Assembly: GCF_017873625.1 (NCBI RefSeq)
Contig: NZ_JAGGKL010000001.1
Coordinates: 211,001-275,000 of the forward strand
Length of the DNA stretch: 64,000 nt
Direction: 5' to 3'
Source of the DNA: Methanobacterium petrolearium
GTDB taxonomy: Archaea > Methanobacteriota > Methanobacteria > Methanobacteriales > Methanobacteriaceae
Shown: in pieces, positions 29,138 to 41,189 of the stretch
Layout of the letters: every line of letters begins with the position of its first letter
Position numbering within the stretch: position 1 is the stretch's first letter
Translations under genes and position numbers: made by a program
Notes under the pieces: model-generated
The model's database searches: none
Seen by the model: only the letters and a program-made list of their open reading frames with translations
Told to the model about the DNA's origin: nothing

Positions 29138-30121
29138 TTATTCCATAAAATTGAAATCTGTACCTATGTTTTGTTCCTTGGCTCTCTTGTAAATCATTCC
29201 TGCAGTTACCACATCCTGAACAGCCAGACCAGTGGAGTCAAAAATAGTGATCTCATTATCTTCTCGGCCACTTTTTTTACCAATGATCACTTCCCCAATT
29301 TTGGCATGGATATCCTTCTGTTTAAGAACTTTTTGAGAGACAGGAACATTGATCTCCCCACTGTGGCTGGCCTGATCCCATGAATCTATAACGATCTTTG
29401 AGTTAAGGAGCAATCTGGTTTCCAACTCCTGTTTAGTAGGTGCATCAGCGCCCATGGCATTGATATGGGTGCCTGGACTAATCCATTCAGCCTTTATAAC
29501 TGGTTTACGGGATGGGGTGGTGGTTACAACTACATCTGCATCACGAACCGCATCTTCAACAGAATCAACAGCTTCCACATCGAAACCATATAATTCAGAT
29601 GCTGTTTTGGCGAAGTTAGTTCTGGTGCTACATGTCCTGCAATATACCCTGGCTTTTTTAATGTTCATTACTTCATTAAGAGCCATCAGTTGAGCACATG
29701 CCTGTTTCCCTGCTCCGATTATTCCCAATGTCTCTGAATCTGGTCTTGCTAAGTATTTGGTGGCTACACCGGCCGCTGCACCGGTTCTCATGTCTGTTAC
29801 CCAAGTTCCATCCATAACTGCCATTGGAAATCCTGTTTCAGGATTTATGAGTTCGATGATGGCCATTACCGTGGGTATGTTATGATTCTGAGGATTTTTG
29901 GGGTGAACATTGACACATTTAACTCCAGCTTCCTCTGTGCTCCGTACGTAACAGGGCATAATCCTCAGATCTCCTTCATGGAAAAATAAATAATCTTTAG
30001 GAGGCATTTGAACATCACGTTGGGCAAAAGCCTTAAAAGCTGTTTCAACAGCACTAACAACTTCTTTCATGGTTATGAGATTCTTTATTTCACTTTGTTT
30101 TAATAAAAGAGTTCCAGACAT
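29138..30121 (-). CDS. Alanine dehydrogenase / ornithine cyclodeaminase family enzyme
   Basis: A 327-residue NAD-dependent enzyme of the OCD/mu-crystallin family. The N-terminal substrate domain has GVKCVNVHPKNP with the catalytic-type Lys, and DGTWVTDMRTGAAAGVATKYLA; the Rossmann fold has GIIGAGKQACAQLMAL (about residues 132-147) and DADVVVTTTPSRKPV. In archaea this family includes the alanine dehydrogenase of Archaeoglobus, which is the best guess here. GAGGTG five bases before the ATG supports the start. Downstream on the same strand is the LysE exporter, which could handle the same amino acid; this is inference. Confidence 0.82.
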   Translation of the reverse strand: MSGTLLLKQSEIKNLITMKEVVSAVETAFKAFAQRDVQMPPKDYLFFHEGDLRIMPCYVRSTEEAGVKCVNVHPKNPQNHNIPTVMAIIELINPETGFPMAVMDGTWVTDMRTGAAAGVATKYLARPDSETLGIIGAGKQACAQLMALNEVMNIKKARVYCRTCSTRTNFAKTASELYGFDVEAVDSVEDAVRDADVVVTTTPSRKPVIKAEWISPGTHINAMGADAPTKQELETRLLLNSKIVIDSWDQASHSGEINVPVSQKVLKQKDIHAKIGEVIIGKKSGREDNEITIFDSTGLAVQDVVTAGMIYKRAKEQNIGTDFNFME

Positions 30122-30390
30122 GTTCCCACCTCAAGTTAATCCAAATTGAATAATCAATACTTGAGTAACAGTATTTACAGGAATTTCACGGTGTTTTATT
30201 ATAACGACCTAAACATTTAACTTTAACTATTTGTGCAGCTAGAAACACTTTTTAGGAAATAAAGGTGCATATGGATTTAATAATAACCCAACGATAACTT
30301 GCATATAACTACAAAGTAGGTCCAAGTTTCAATTCAACAACACCAAATTATTAGATATTTAGAGAATTTAAATTAACTGCAGGTATTTGC

Positions 30391-31170
30391 ATGGATATTC
30401 ATCAACGTTTCTGGGAAATAGATGTTTTAAGGGGACTGGCCATATTGATGATGGTTACTTATCATCTAATGTTCGATCTGGACTATTTTGGAATATATTC
30501 TCTGAACTTATCCTCAGGAACTTTTTGGATTTTCCCCAGAATAATTGCATTCATCTTTATTTTTCTGGTGGGGATTTCCCTTACCTTAAGTTACTCTCGT
30601 GCAGATATTATACGTAAAGATCAGGGGAAAAACAGTTTATTCCCCAAATACATGAAAAGAGGGGTGAAACTTTTAATTCTGGGCCTGTTCATCACCCTGA
30701 TCACCTGGATATTCATCCCCCAGGACTTCATAGTATTCGGAATCCTGCATTTCATTGGAATTGCCATAATACTGGAGTATCCATTTTTAGATAAAAAATA
30801 CCTTAACTTGGTCCTGGGGATTGTATTCATAATCATTGGTTTCATAGTGGCTCAATTCACAGTTAACTATCCCTGGCTTTTGTGGTTGGGTTTGAAACCT
30901 AGCGTATTTGTCACAGTAGATTATTTCCCCTTATTTCCCTGGTTGGGTGTGGTTTCACTGGGCCTGTTCATTGGGAAAGTTTTATACACTAAATATAAGA
31001 GGAGATATCCCCTTCCAGACCTTTCAAAAAATCTGGTAATCAAAATATTCAGTTTTCTTGGCAGGCACTCTCTTATAATTTATTTAATACATCAACCAAT
31101 ACTCATAATGGTCCTTTACATGTTAGGAGTCCTTGATCTGGGGAATTTGTTTCATCTTTTGAATTATTGA
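30391..31170 (+). CDS. DUF1624 / heparan-alpha-glucosaminide N-acetyltransferase-like membrane protein
   Basis: A 259-residue protein with about seven hydrophobic segments. The N-terminus RFWEIDVLRGLAILMMVTYHLMFDLDYFG carries the D-x-x-R-G and H-x-x-D residues of this acyltransferase superfamily, and FPWLGVVSLGLFIGKVL and SLIIYLIHQPIL are further family marks. A transfer of acyl groups across the membrane, perhaps to surface glycans, is inferred. It is monocistronic, with the ribosome binding site limited to CAGG. Confidence 0.78.
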   Translation: MDIHQRFWEIDVLRGLAILMMVTYHLMFDLDYFGIYSLNLSSGTFWIFPRIIAFIFIFLVGISLTLSYSRADIIRKDQGKNSLFPKYMKRGVKLLILGLFITLITWIFIPQDFIVFGILHFIGIAIILEYPFLDKKYLNLVLGIVFIIIGFIVAQFTVNYPWLLWLGLKPSVFVTVDYFPLFPWLGVVSLGLFIGKVLYTKYKRRYPLPDLSKNLVIKIFSFLGRHSLIIYLIHQPILIMVLYMLGVLDLGNLFHLLNY

Positions 31171-31329
31171 ACTAAATGGGATTAAACTAAATGGGAAAAG
31201 ATAACTATTCTTTTTCACTTAACCACTCTTGGTGAACCAATGGTAAATATAATAAGATTCATTTCCTAAATCAACAATGGTAATGAATAAAGTGTAGAAA
31301 GATCGCTACTCACGTACTTGGGTGGGAAT

Positions 31330-32706
<1,377 letters not shown>

Positions 32707-32825
32707 CATATTTAATATTTTATTTATTTTAGAAAACTGAATATTTTTTTAGAAAAGCGAATATCTAAAATAGTGAATATCTAAAATCCTAATTAAATTA
32801 CCTAAACGACTAAAAAGAGGATTTC

Positions 32826-34334
32826 ATGAAAAAAATAGGCATCCTTTATGTTAAAGGATCACTACCCAACTTCGAGAACTTCGGAGAGTTACCTACTCAT
32901 GTTTTAAAGGATAATGGTCTGGTAAATGGTAAAGAAGGTCATAAAGTCTTGGATGGCCTCATAATTCCAGGTGGAAGTATCATGGAGTCTGTGAGCATCA
33001 GCCCGGAAGTTGAAAATGTCATCAGGAAAATGAACAACCAGGGCAAATTCATACTGGGAATGTGCTCTGGATTCCAGGTTCTTGCCCATAAAACAGATAT
33101 TGGGCGGAAATCTCCCTGTCCAGTGGAACGACCTGGCCTGGGAATACTAGATGTTACCTTTCATCCCCTCATAGGCACTGATAGAGTGGAAGCTGAAGTA
33201 ATGGATGAATCCTTTCTGACTAAGGGAATGATTGGAGAAAGTGTAACTGGTTTTCACTGCCACACCTATGGTGATATAAAGGGTGATGCACAACCAGTCT
33301 TCTTTTCAAAGGTTAAAAGGACGGATTACACAGATAATCCTCGGAAAATACTTTCAGGAGTCCGGAATGATGAGGGTAATGTGGTGGGAACCATGGTCCA
33401 CGCATCCTTGGATGAAAACCCCTCCCTCAGGGACAACATTTTAGCTTACCTGGATACAGATGAACGAGATATTCAGGAGATTCAATCAGCCAATCAAGAT
33501 CTGGTTGAGAAAATCAAAGGAGAAATAGGGATAGGGTGGGATATTCACTCAGATAATCGTGTTTTTAAAGGTTTAAATGATATTTCACAAATGCCTCCAT
33601 TTCTTATGATTGCCAGCACCGGATCTGATTCTGGGAAAACATTCCTAACCACTGGACTGGTGGGGGCACTACGGAAAAAAGGTTACCGGGTGGGGGTGCT
33701 AAAGGTTGGTCCGGATATAAGGGACCTGGTACCAGCACTCTACTTGAATAAAGAGAAAATGGAGAACTTTTCATCCATCCAGATAGGTGGCCTGGGCTGG
33801 AAAGACTTAAAAGAAGTAATTAGAAATGTTAAAGGAAAAAATTATGATCTAATTTTAATAGAAGGTGTTATGAGCATTTTCACAGGGCTTTTGAACGAAA
33901 AAACTCCATTTTCAGCAGCTGAAATTGCTAGGGCGGGAAATATTCCCACATTACTGGTCACTGGCTGTAACAAGGGTGGTATTGAAACTGCCGCCGTTGA
34001 TTTGGCCTCTCATGTGAATATCATGGATAATTTAGGTATAAAAACCACCGGAGTTATCTTAAACAAGGTTTACCATGAAGGAATAGCTGAAACTGCATCA
34101 GATTATCTTAAAAAAACCACCGGACTTGAATGGGTGGGCCGAGTTCCCAAGACCCAGTTGGCTGCCCGGGGAGGAACTCCTGAGGTGGAGATAAAACTGG
34201 AAGACTTTTGCCTGAAAGCTATGGAAACTGTTGAAAAACATCTGGATGTTGCCGGAATTATGAAAATGGCTCAAAAACCATATTTCGATGGTTATATATC
34301 CTATAAAGAGATATTAAAGGATTTCATGAACTAA
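32826..34334 (+). CDS. CobQ/CbiA-like protein with amidotransferase domain before the ATPase domain
   Basis: A 502-residue protein with two recognisable halves. Residues 1-210 are a class I glutamine amidotransferase: LIIPGGSIMES, nucleophile Cys80 in GMCSGFQVLAH, and His192 and Glu197 in VHASLDE. Residues 258-500 are a dethiobiotin-synthetase-like ATPase: P-loop ASTGSDSGKT (263-272), VGVLKVGPDIRD, LILIEGVMSIF. In CobQ and CbiA the order is the reverse (ATPase first). It may amidate a carboxylated cofactor or cell-wall precursor; the specific substrate is unknown. AAGAGG before the ATG suggests independent translation. Confidence 0.8.
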   Translation: MKKIGILYVKGSLPNFENFGELPTHVLKDNGLVNGKEGHKVLDGLIIPGGSIMESVSISPEVENVIRKMNNQGKFILGMCSGFQVLAHKTDIGRKSPCPVERPGLGILDVTFHPLIGTDRVEAEVMDESFLTKGMIGESVTGFHCHTYGDIKGDAQPVFFSKVKRTDYTDNPRKILSGVRNDEGNVVGTMVHASLDENPSLRDNILAYLDTDERDIQEIQSANQDLVEKIKGEIGIGWDIHSDNRVFKGLNDISQMPPFLMIASTGSDSGKTFLTTGLVGALRKKGYRVGVLKVGPDIRDLVPALYLNKEKMENFSSIQIGGLGWKDLKEVIRNVKGKNYDLILIEGVMSIFTGLLNEKTPFSAAEIARAGNIPTLLVTGCNKGGIETAAVDLASHVNIMDNLGIKTTGVILNKVYHEGIAETASDYLKKTTGLEWVGRVPKTQLAARGGTPEVEIKLEDFCLKAMETVEKHLDVAGIMKMAQKPYFDGYISYKEILKDFMN

Positions 34335-34448
34335 TTTTCGTGGGGTTTTCATAGATCATTAATGTTTACAGACCATTGAAAATTTTTTTTTAGATGGATT
34401 TCAATGTTATAGCATGGATTTTTTAAGGCAATATTTTTTTAAGGTAAA

Positions 34449-35126
34449 TTAAATGTCTTTAAATTCATGGTAACCTTCAATTAATTCTGCACCGCTTAAA
34501 AACACAAGATCATGGTTTTTAGCATACTTGGCCACATCGTCGGTGACCATGGAATTACCAGTCACATCATCCATCATTTCACAACAAACTGCCACCTGAG
34601 TTAACCCTGCCATTTCTGCCAGGGCCACACTCATCTCAGTGTGTCCTTTTCTATTTAAAACATGGCCTTCAGTGGCTCTAAGAAGAGTTACATGTCCTGG
34701 GGCGCGGAAATATTTGCCAAAATCAGCGAAATTCCCATTTTTACATAAAAATCCAAGTTCTTTGATGGTGCAGGCCCGGTCATTGTCGGTGATGCCAGTA
34801 AAGGTTTTTCTGTGGTTCACGGTTATGGAGAATGCTGATTTCTCATCGTAAGGAATGTCATTAGGTGATAATTCACCTAAAACTGGATATTTATCAGTGG
34901 CAGCTTCCATTACATCGGTCATGAATGGTATACCCAACTGATCTGAGATTTCTGAGGATATAGGCACACAAACCAGTCCACCAGCATCATTTCTAATGGT
35001 GGTCATATGAGAGGGGGTCATGAACTCTGCAGACATGATCATGTCTGTTTCCCGTTCACGGTTATCATCATCAAATATTAAAACTATTTCTCCATTTTTA
35101 AACGCTTCTACTGCTTTTTTTATCAT
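34449..35126 (-). CDS. ribB: 3,4-dihydroxy-2-butanone 4-phosphate synthase
   Basis: Converts ribulose 5-phosphate to formate and the four-carbon riboflavin precursor. The 225-residue single-domain protein has the acidic active-site loop IFDDDNRERETDMIMSAEF, SAFSITVNHRKTFTGIT and the HVTLLRATEGHVLNRKGHTEMSVALAEMAG stretch. It lacks the GTP cyclohydrolase II domain of bacterial fusions, as expected for archaea. It lies 140 bases after ribK on the same strand, in a probable riboflavin pair. Confidence 0.95.
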   Translation of the reverse strand: MIKKAVEAFKNGEIVLIFDDDNRERETDMIMSAEFMTPSHMTTIRNDAGGLVCVPISSEISDQLGIPFMTDVMEAATDKYPVLGELSPNDIPYDEKSAFSITVNHRKTFTGITDNDRACTIKELGFLCKNGNFADFGKYFRAPGHVTLLRATEGHVLNRKGHTEMSVALAEMAGLTQVAVCCEMMDDVTGNSMVTDDVAKYAKNHDLVFLSGAELIEGYHEFKDI

Positions 35127-35266
35127 ATAATCACAGGATTAGATTTTTTCCGTAGTAAATTGGTTATTATTTTTTTAAACTCAATTCCGTTGTTCACGTC
35201 TACTGATTGGTTTTTGTAATATATTAAATCTTCAAAACCAATAATCAATCTGATTCAGCAAATCAT

Positions 35267-35641
35267 TTATTCTATTTTAAGGGTGGCCACATCTCCATCT
35301 TCAAGTTTGAGTTTTTCCCTGAGTTTTTCCCTGGCCACGAACTCCAAAGTCTTACTGGAATGTTGGGTTTTAACTGGAAACAAGATTGCTCCATCCATTT
35401 CTCCGTTTAACTGAGCTCTTAGAAATTTAACATCACCAAATCCTTCGTCACCCTTAATGATCCCCATTTCATCATCAAGATCATTTAATGACTTGGCATC
35501 TTTTCCTGAAATTTTCAGGTTAAGAGTCCCAGGAAATGGTTCAAAGCCAAGATTTTCCAGAAATTTCTCCTTATAAAATTCCAAAGACATGAAATAACTG
35601 CCTTTACCTGTTCCAGAGACTACGGTTCCGATAATTTCCAT
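35267..35641 (-). CDS. ribK: CTP-dependent riboflavin kinase
   Basis: Archaeal enzyme that makes FMN from riboflavin with CTP. The 124-residue length and the cradle-loop barrel marks are typical: TGKGSYFMSLEFYKEKF, LGFEPFPGTLNLKI and the C-terminal REKLREKLKLEDGDVATLKI. No fused RbkR-type helix-turn-helix domain is present. GAGG lies seven bases before the ATG, and the gene follows the endonuclease V gene by 25 bases. Confidence 0.95.
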   Translation of the reverse strand: MEIIGTVVSGTGKGSYFMSLEFYKEKFLENLGFEPFPGTLNLKISGKDAKSLNDLDDEMGIIKGDEGFGDVKFLRAQLNGEMDGAILFPVKTQHSSKTLEFVAREKLREKLKLEDGDVATLKIE

Positions 35642-35666
35642 TTTAAATCCTCAATATTTTAAATCA

Positions 35667-36323
35667 TCAACACTTTTTTAACTGATTTTTAAAGGTTTCA
35701 GTTGCCAGCATATGGGCTTGTCTTACAGGTTCAGGGGTTTTGTAGATGCTTGTTTGCAGTGCAACGTCTAAGACGGTTTCAAGGCACATTTTATGGCCAA
35801 CACTCACATAGATTCCCCTAAAAAAGGCCCCAACCACACGATTATCCTGTTTTAAAAGTTGAACTTCTTGGGGGGTGTGGTCTTTTTGGGTGGCCTCCAT
35901 TATATAACTTCCACCAGTTAACCTTTTTGCCACACCCATAGTGGGAACATCCATAAGTACACCCACATGGGAAGCCAGGCCAAAACCTGCAGGATGCATA
36001 ACCCCATGGCCATTAACCATCAAAACATCAAAATCATGTTCAAGGGAGTTAACAACAGAAACTACAGCATCAACCTCCCTTACACCTAAAAAACCAGACA
36101 TATATGGGAAAAATAATTCAATATCCACTGTTTTTTTCTCTAATAGGTCCAGACCTTCGGTTTCCAGAACCACAGCAGCGGCAACTGCTTCATTATCAAT
36201 GGAAAATGAAACATCAACACCTGCCACCTTCGTAATGTTGTTGAAACAGTTTTTTTGGACCACCTTGTCTGCTAATGAACGTTGAATATTGGTTAAAAGT
36301 TGGGTAAGGTTAATAGAAGGCAT
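35667..36323 (-). CDS. nfi: Endonuclease V with altered metal-binding residue
   Basis: Family of deoxyinosine-specific endonucleases (RNA inosine in some members). The 218-residue protein keeps AGVDVSF (Asp37), FFPYMSGFLGVRE (Glu83), HGVMHP (His110) and the C-terminal VGAFFRGIYVSVGHKM. The motif usually read as V-D-G-x-G has Asn104 instead of the second catalytic Asp (codon AAT at 36012-36014), and the Arg of HPRR is Ala-Gly. One base change (G to A) would explain the Asn. The active site may be weakened or use another residue. Between sepS and ribK on the same strand, probably one transcript. Confidence 0.88.
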   Translation of the reverse strand: MPSINLTQLLTNIQRSLADKVVQKNCFNNITKVAGVDVSFSIDNEAVAAAVVLETEGLDLLEKKTVDIELFFPYMSGFLGVREVDAVVSVVNSLEHDFDVLMVNGHGVMHPAGFGLASHVGVLMDVPTMGVAKRLTGGSYIMEATQKDHTPQEVQLLKQDNRVVGAFFRGIYVSVGHKMCLETVLDVALQTSIYKTPEPVRQAHMLATETFKNQLKKC

Positions 36324-36398
36324 TATCTTTCATATTCCACCATTGTTCAGTGTAATAGAATTCCAATTATCTCCACACACATTAGTATTCATCACGGA

Positions 36399-38060
36399 TC
36401 AATCTTTAACTTCCCCAGTAATCGTGCAGAATATAGGGCCACGAATGTCAATAACCTTGTTTTTACTGGTGATATAACGCATGGCCACATCATCCAGTTT
36501 AAGGTTAACATCAGAGGGTAATTTGGCTATTGTTGTCCTTAAACGAGTAGATTCTTCCCCACTAACCACCATTTCCTCCACACGATAGGCAACCTGAGCT
36601 GCCACCCCATCCAAGTAGGTGATACCCGTTGGGATGCCCTTTCTAAGTGCCTGTATAGCCAGATCATCCACGATCTCATTCCCCATACTATCAATGATAT
36701 CTTCAATCACATCATCCAGTGGTTGCACAGTGTTGAGGGTGCGGGGATGGGGCACTCCCACAATGTTCCCATCATAAACATATATTCGGTTCCAGCTGGC
36801 TGGTCCCAGTAGTTTGGTGCCTGCTTCTGGTTCCACGATCTTGACAGCAATGTTTTTATCCAAAAACTCTCCTTCAAAGATGGTAAACTCACAGGGTGAT
36901 TCTGCATCACTGTGTTCCCTTGCGGTGTTAATAATGGATTCTGCAAGTTTCCTCCCATCATCAGTCACAGGATAAAGGTTCATACGAAGCATAGATGCTA
37001 ATTCACGGTCAGTAAGACTTCTTTTAGTATATGTCTGGGGGTAAACCATTTCCCTGATGTCTTCATATCCTCCCAGGATCATGGCCATCCTTTCTGCCCC
37101 TACACCAAGGTTCATAACTTCTTGGCCGATTCCATATCTTGCCAGGGCTATGGGGGAGTATAATCCAAAGGTGGCCACTTCCACCCAGTCGTTTAATTGG
37201 GGATGGTAACCGTAAACCTCAGTCTGGGTGCCAGGAATATAATATTTGGATTTCTTCTCATCAGGTAAGAATTTGAACTTTTTAAAACCAAAATACTCCA
37301 GTAAACTCTCAGACACAGCCATTCCTAAGTCCAAAGATACCTCATCATCCATCCAGACACACGAAGCTGAGTGATAAGTCATGAGGTGACTTGCATCTTC
37401 TCGTTGTTCTCTACGGAAGCAACGATCAATTGAAAACAGTTTTACTGGCAATGGATAATTTTTAACCATTGATTCCAGGGTTATGAACCATCCTGACGTC
37501 ATATGTGAACGTAGAGTGGTTTTACTGGAGATGGGTGTGAGTTCTTTAAGTTCTGGGAAAACTCTCTCCAGTACTCTGAGACCTGTTTCCCCTTCCACTT
37601 CCAGGGCAACAGAAACATCGTGTACCAGATCATCCCCACTGGTATTGCCCTTTTTGTAACTGCGGAACACTTCTTTCAGGGACTGGATCTTATCTTCATC
37701 TAAGCCTACTCCCAATCCTTCTATTTGCTCAATTTTATCCATTCCGATCCCTATATCGGGACGTGGTAGGCCAGCCAGATAAAAACAGCGGTCTAAAACT
37801 GCAGGGGCTTCTGGTCCGAACTGACGGTAAATATGATCATCTTCAATGAATAATGGGTTGATAGCCTCAGAAAAACCCAGTAAAAGATATGCTTGCCTTA
37901 ATTTGGCAATGGTGTCATTTAACGGGTGAGTTTGCCCAGTTTTAAGGTGCAGTCGAGGATATTCGTCATCATGATGGGGTTTTTTAAGGTTCAGGCCAGA
38001 TTTTACCCAGGCCTTTTCAAAATCCCTCTTTGCCAGTTTCAATATCTCCTTCTTCTTCAC
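36399..38060 (-). CDS. sepS: O-phosphoserine--tRNA(Cys) ligase
   Basis: Class II aminoacyl-tRNA synthetase that charges tRNA-Cys with phosphoserine; SepCysS then converts it to Cys. This route replaces CysRS in many methanogens. The 553-residue protein has the SepRS N-terminus (KRDFEKAWVKSGLNLKKP), LRSHMTSGWFITLESM, motif 2 FRREQREDASHLMTYH, and motif 3 GVGAERMAMILGGYEDIREM. It starts at GTG seven bases after AGGAGG. pscS is not in the window. It is divergent from tfrA. Confidence 0.97.
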   Translation of the reverse strand: MKKKEILKLAKRDFEKAWVKSGLNLKKPHHDDEYPRLHLKTGQTHPLNDTIAKLRQAYLLLGFSEAINPLFIEDDHIYRQFGPEAPAVLDRCFYLAGLPRPDIGIGMDKIEQIEGLGVGLDEDKIQSLKEVFRSYKKGNTSGDDLVHDVSVALEVEGETGLRVLERVFPELKELTPISSKTTLRSHMTSGWFITLESMVKNYPLPVKLFSIDRCFRREQREDASHLMTYHSASCVWMDDEVSLDLGMAVSESLLEYFGFKKFKFLPDEKKSKYYIPGTQTEVYGYHPQLNDWVEVATFGLYSPIALARYGIGQEVMNLGVGAERMAMILGGYEDIREMVYPQTYTKRSLTDRELASMLRMNLYPVTDDGRKLAESIINTAREHSDAESPCEFTIFEGEFLDKNIAVKIVEPEAGTKLLGPASWNRIYVYDGNIVGVPHPRTLNTVQPLDDVIEDIIDSMGNEIVDDLAIQALRKGIPTGITYLDGVAAQVAYRVEEMVVSGEESTRLRTTIAKLPSDVNLKLDDVAMRYITSKNKVIDIRGPIFCTITGEVKD

Positions 38061-38194
38061 TGCACATCCTCCTAGTGGTTATAAGATAATAAGAAATTGT
38101 TTAAGATCATTTTTATATTTGTTTTTAATTGTACTCTTAAACTTCTGTTGGCCTACTTTAAAAACTTAAATAAAACCGGGTGCAATCTCATATC

Positions 38195-39841
<1,647 letters not shown>

Positions 39842-39862
39842 AATTATTTTACAAAAATTGTT

Positions 39863-40315
39863 TTACCAGTTCCTATCCCCTTTTATAAATTCTTCAACTC
39901 CCCTATCCCTTAATATCACTAAATTTTTTATATGGCCATCTCCGTGGGTTTTTAGAAATTGAAGTTTCTCACACTCTTTTAATTCAGTGTAATCTTTAAA
40001 TTCATCACACTCCCAACAACCCATAATACCTTTTTCACCGCAGCATTTCCGGATTTCACAGAAAGGAGGTCCATCCCCAGTCCTACAACCCTCACATTTA
40101 AGTTCTTTCAAAGTTTCTAATAGCTCTACAAAGCTATCATAATTCTTAAATGCTTTAAAAACAGGTATTTCTGCGAAAAAATCCGCATTTTTTTTGAAAT
40201 TAATCTCTTTAAGTTCTGTATTCAGTTCATCTGCAAGTGAAGCTATTTTACCATGATAACCGAAACAATCACCACAGTAAAGCCCGCAATAACTGATTAG
40301 TTCTTCTTCCCCCAT
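39863..40315 (-). CDS. DUF3795 cysteine-rich protein
   Basis: A 150-residue protein with the DUF3795 pattern: SYCGLYCGDCFGYHGKIA near the N-terminus, then CEGCRTGDGPPFCEIRKCCGEKGIMGCWECDEF, altogether eleven cysteines in CxxC-like pairs that probably bind zinc or an iron-sulfur cluster. Function unknown. AGGTGATT precedes the ATG. It is downstream of the tRNA gene on the same strand. Confidence 0.85.
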   Translation of the reverse strand: MGEEELISYCGLYCGDCFGYHGKIASLADELNTELKEINFKKNADFFAEIPVFKAFKNYDSFVELLETLKELKCEGCRTGDGPPFCEIRKCCGEKGIMGCWECDEFKDYTELKECEKLQFLKTHGDGHIKNLVILRDRGVEEFIKGDRNW

Positions 40316-40384
40316 TTTTAATCACCTGAATGATATTTTGAACATTGAAGAATAAATTTATTTCTAAAAATCAGAGAGTGGTAG

Positions 40385-40456
40385 TGCCCTGACCGGGACT
40401 TGAACCCGGGTAATAGGATCCGCAATCCTACGTGATATCCACTACACTATCAGGGC
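40385..40456 (-). tRNA. tRNA-Arg (anticodon GCG)
   Basis: A 72-base cloverleaf on the minus strand. The acceptor stem GCCCTGA pairs with TCAGGGC; the D arm is GTGT...ATCAC; the anticodon stem TAGGA/TCCTA encloses TTGCGGA with anticodon GCG, which reads CGC and by wobble CGU; the T arm is CCGGG-TTCAAGT-CCCGG; the discriminator is A. CCA is not encoded. No intron. A TATA-like ttataggtt lies about 46-54 bases upstream. No integrase or attachment repeat was seen next to it. Confidence 0.97.
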
Positions 40457-40641
40457 ATAAGTAAAATAGTAATTAAATGTTCCAACAAGAATTAGTTGAA
40501 ACCTATAAACTAGTTGATTTTTTTTGTATTTAAGTGTTTTTTAGGTATTTCTCAGGTATTTATTTTACCGGTCAGTAGATAATTTTCAGGCCAGTTGAAT
40601 ACCTACCAGTGGTTGGTTGCAAATAAGCTACAGTAACTAAC

Positions 40642-41109
40642 CTAAATTTCCAGATATTTTGTTATTTCATTTTTGATCTTGGTTGTGAACTCTTCTGAAA
40701 GTTTCATTGATCTTCCCCGGTCATGCATGGTGCTCCTACCGAAACAGGGATCTTCGAATGTTTTACCATGGAATACCACGGTGTCCTGGTAACGGGGGAT
40801 GAAATGCCAGTGTAAATGGGGTGAAGGAGGATCTTCAAGATAGGAAGAGTTCATCAAACAGCCCCAGTTGAACATGGTGGGATGGAACGCCTTTTTAACA
40901 GCAAATTCCAGTTTCCTGACAACAAATGCCAGGTCAGCCCATTCATCGGCATTCAGACCAGAAAGTTCGGTTTCATTCCTTTTAAGGGCCACAACGCAGG
41001 TTCCCAGGTTCCTCTGATCAGGGGCCAGGATGATAAGCCAGTGTCCAGTTTCAGCCAGGAGTTCACCATACTTACGATGGTTTATTTTCTCAAAATACTC
41101 GCATTCCAC
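40642..41109 (-). CDS. HIT-family protein
   Basis: Histidine-triad nucleotide hydrolase or transferase, 155 residues. The triad HLHWHFIPRY is near residue 100 and is preceded by the strand LIILAPDQRNLGTCVVAL. It is somewhat atypical at the N-terminus. It starts at GTG after a strong GGAGGTG. Substrates in this family are nucleoside monophosphate conjugates such as ApnA or AMP-amides; which one applies here is unknown. Confidence 0.85.
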   Translation of the reverse strand: MECEYFEKINHRKYGELLAETGHWLIILAPDQRNLGTCVVALKRNETELSGLNADEWADLAFVVRKLEFAVKKAFHPTMFNWGCLMNSSYLEDPPSPHLHWHFIPRYQDTVVFHGKTFEDPCFGRSTMHDRGRSMKLSEEFTTKIKNEITKYLEI

Positions 41110-41189
41110 TTAGAACACCTCCATCACGTCAAGGTCTGCAATAATTTACGTTGGTGTTTGTAATCGTTAGAACCATTTTTTTTCAATTA

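Noticed and set aside
40385..40456. tRNA-Arg as an integration site
   Set aside because: No integrase, no repeated 3' end of the tRNA and no foreign genes next to it.
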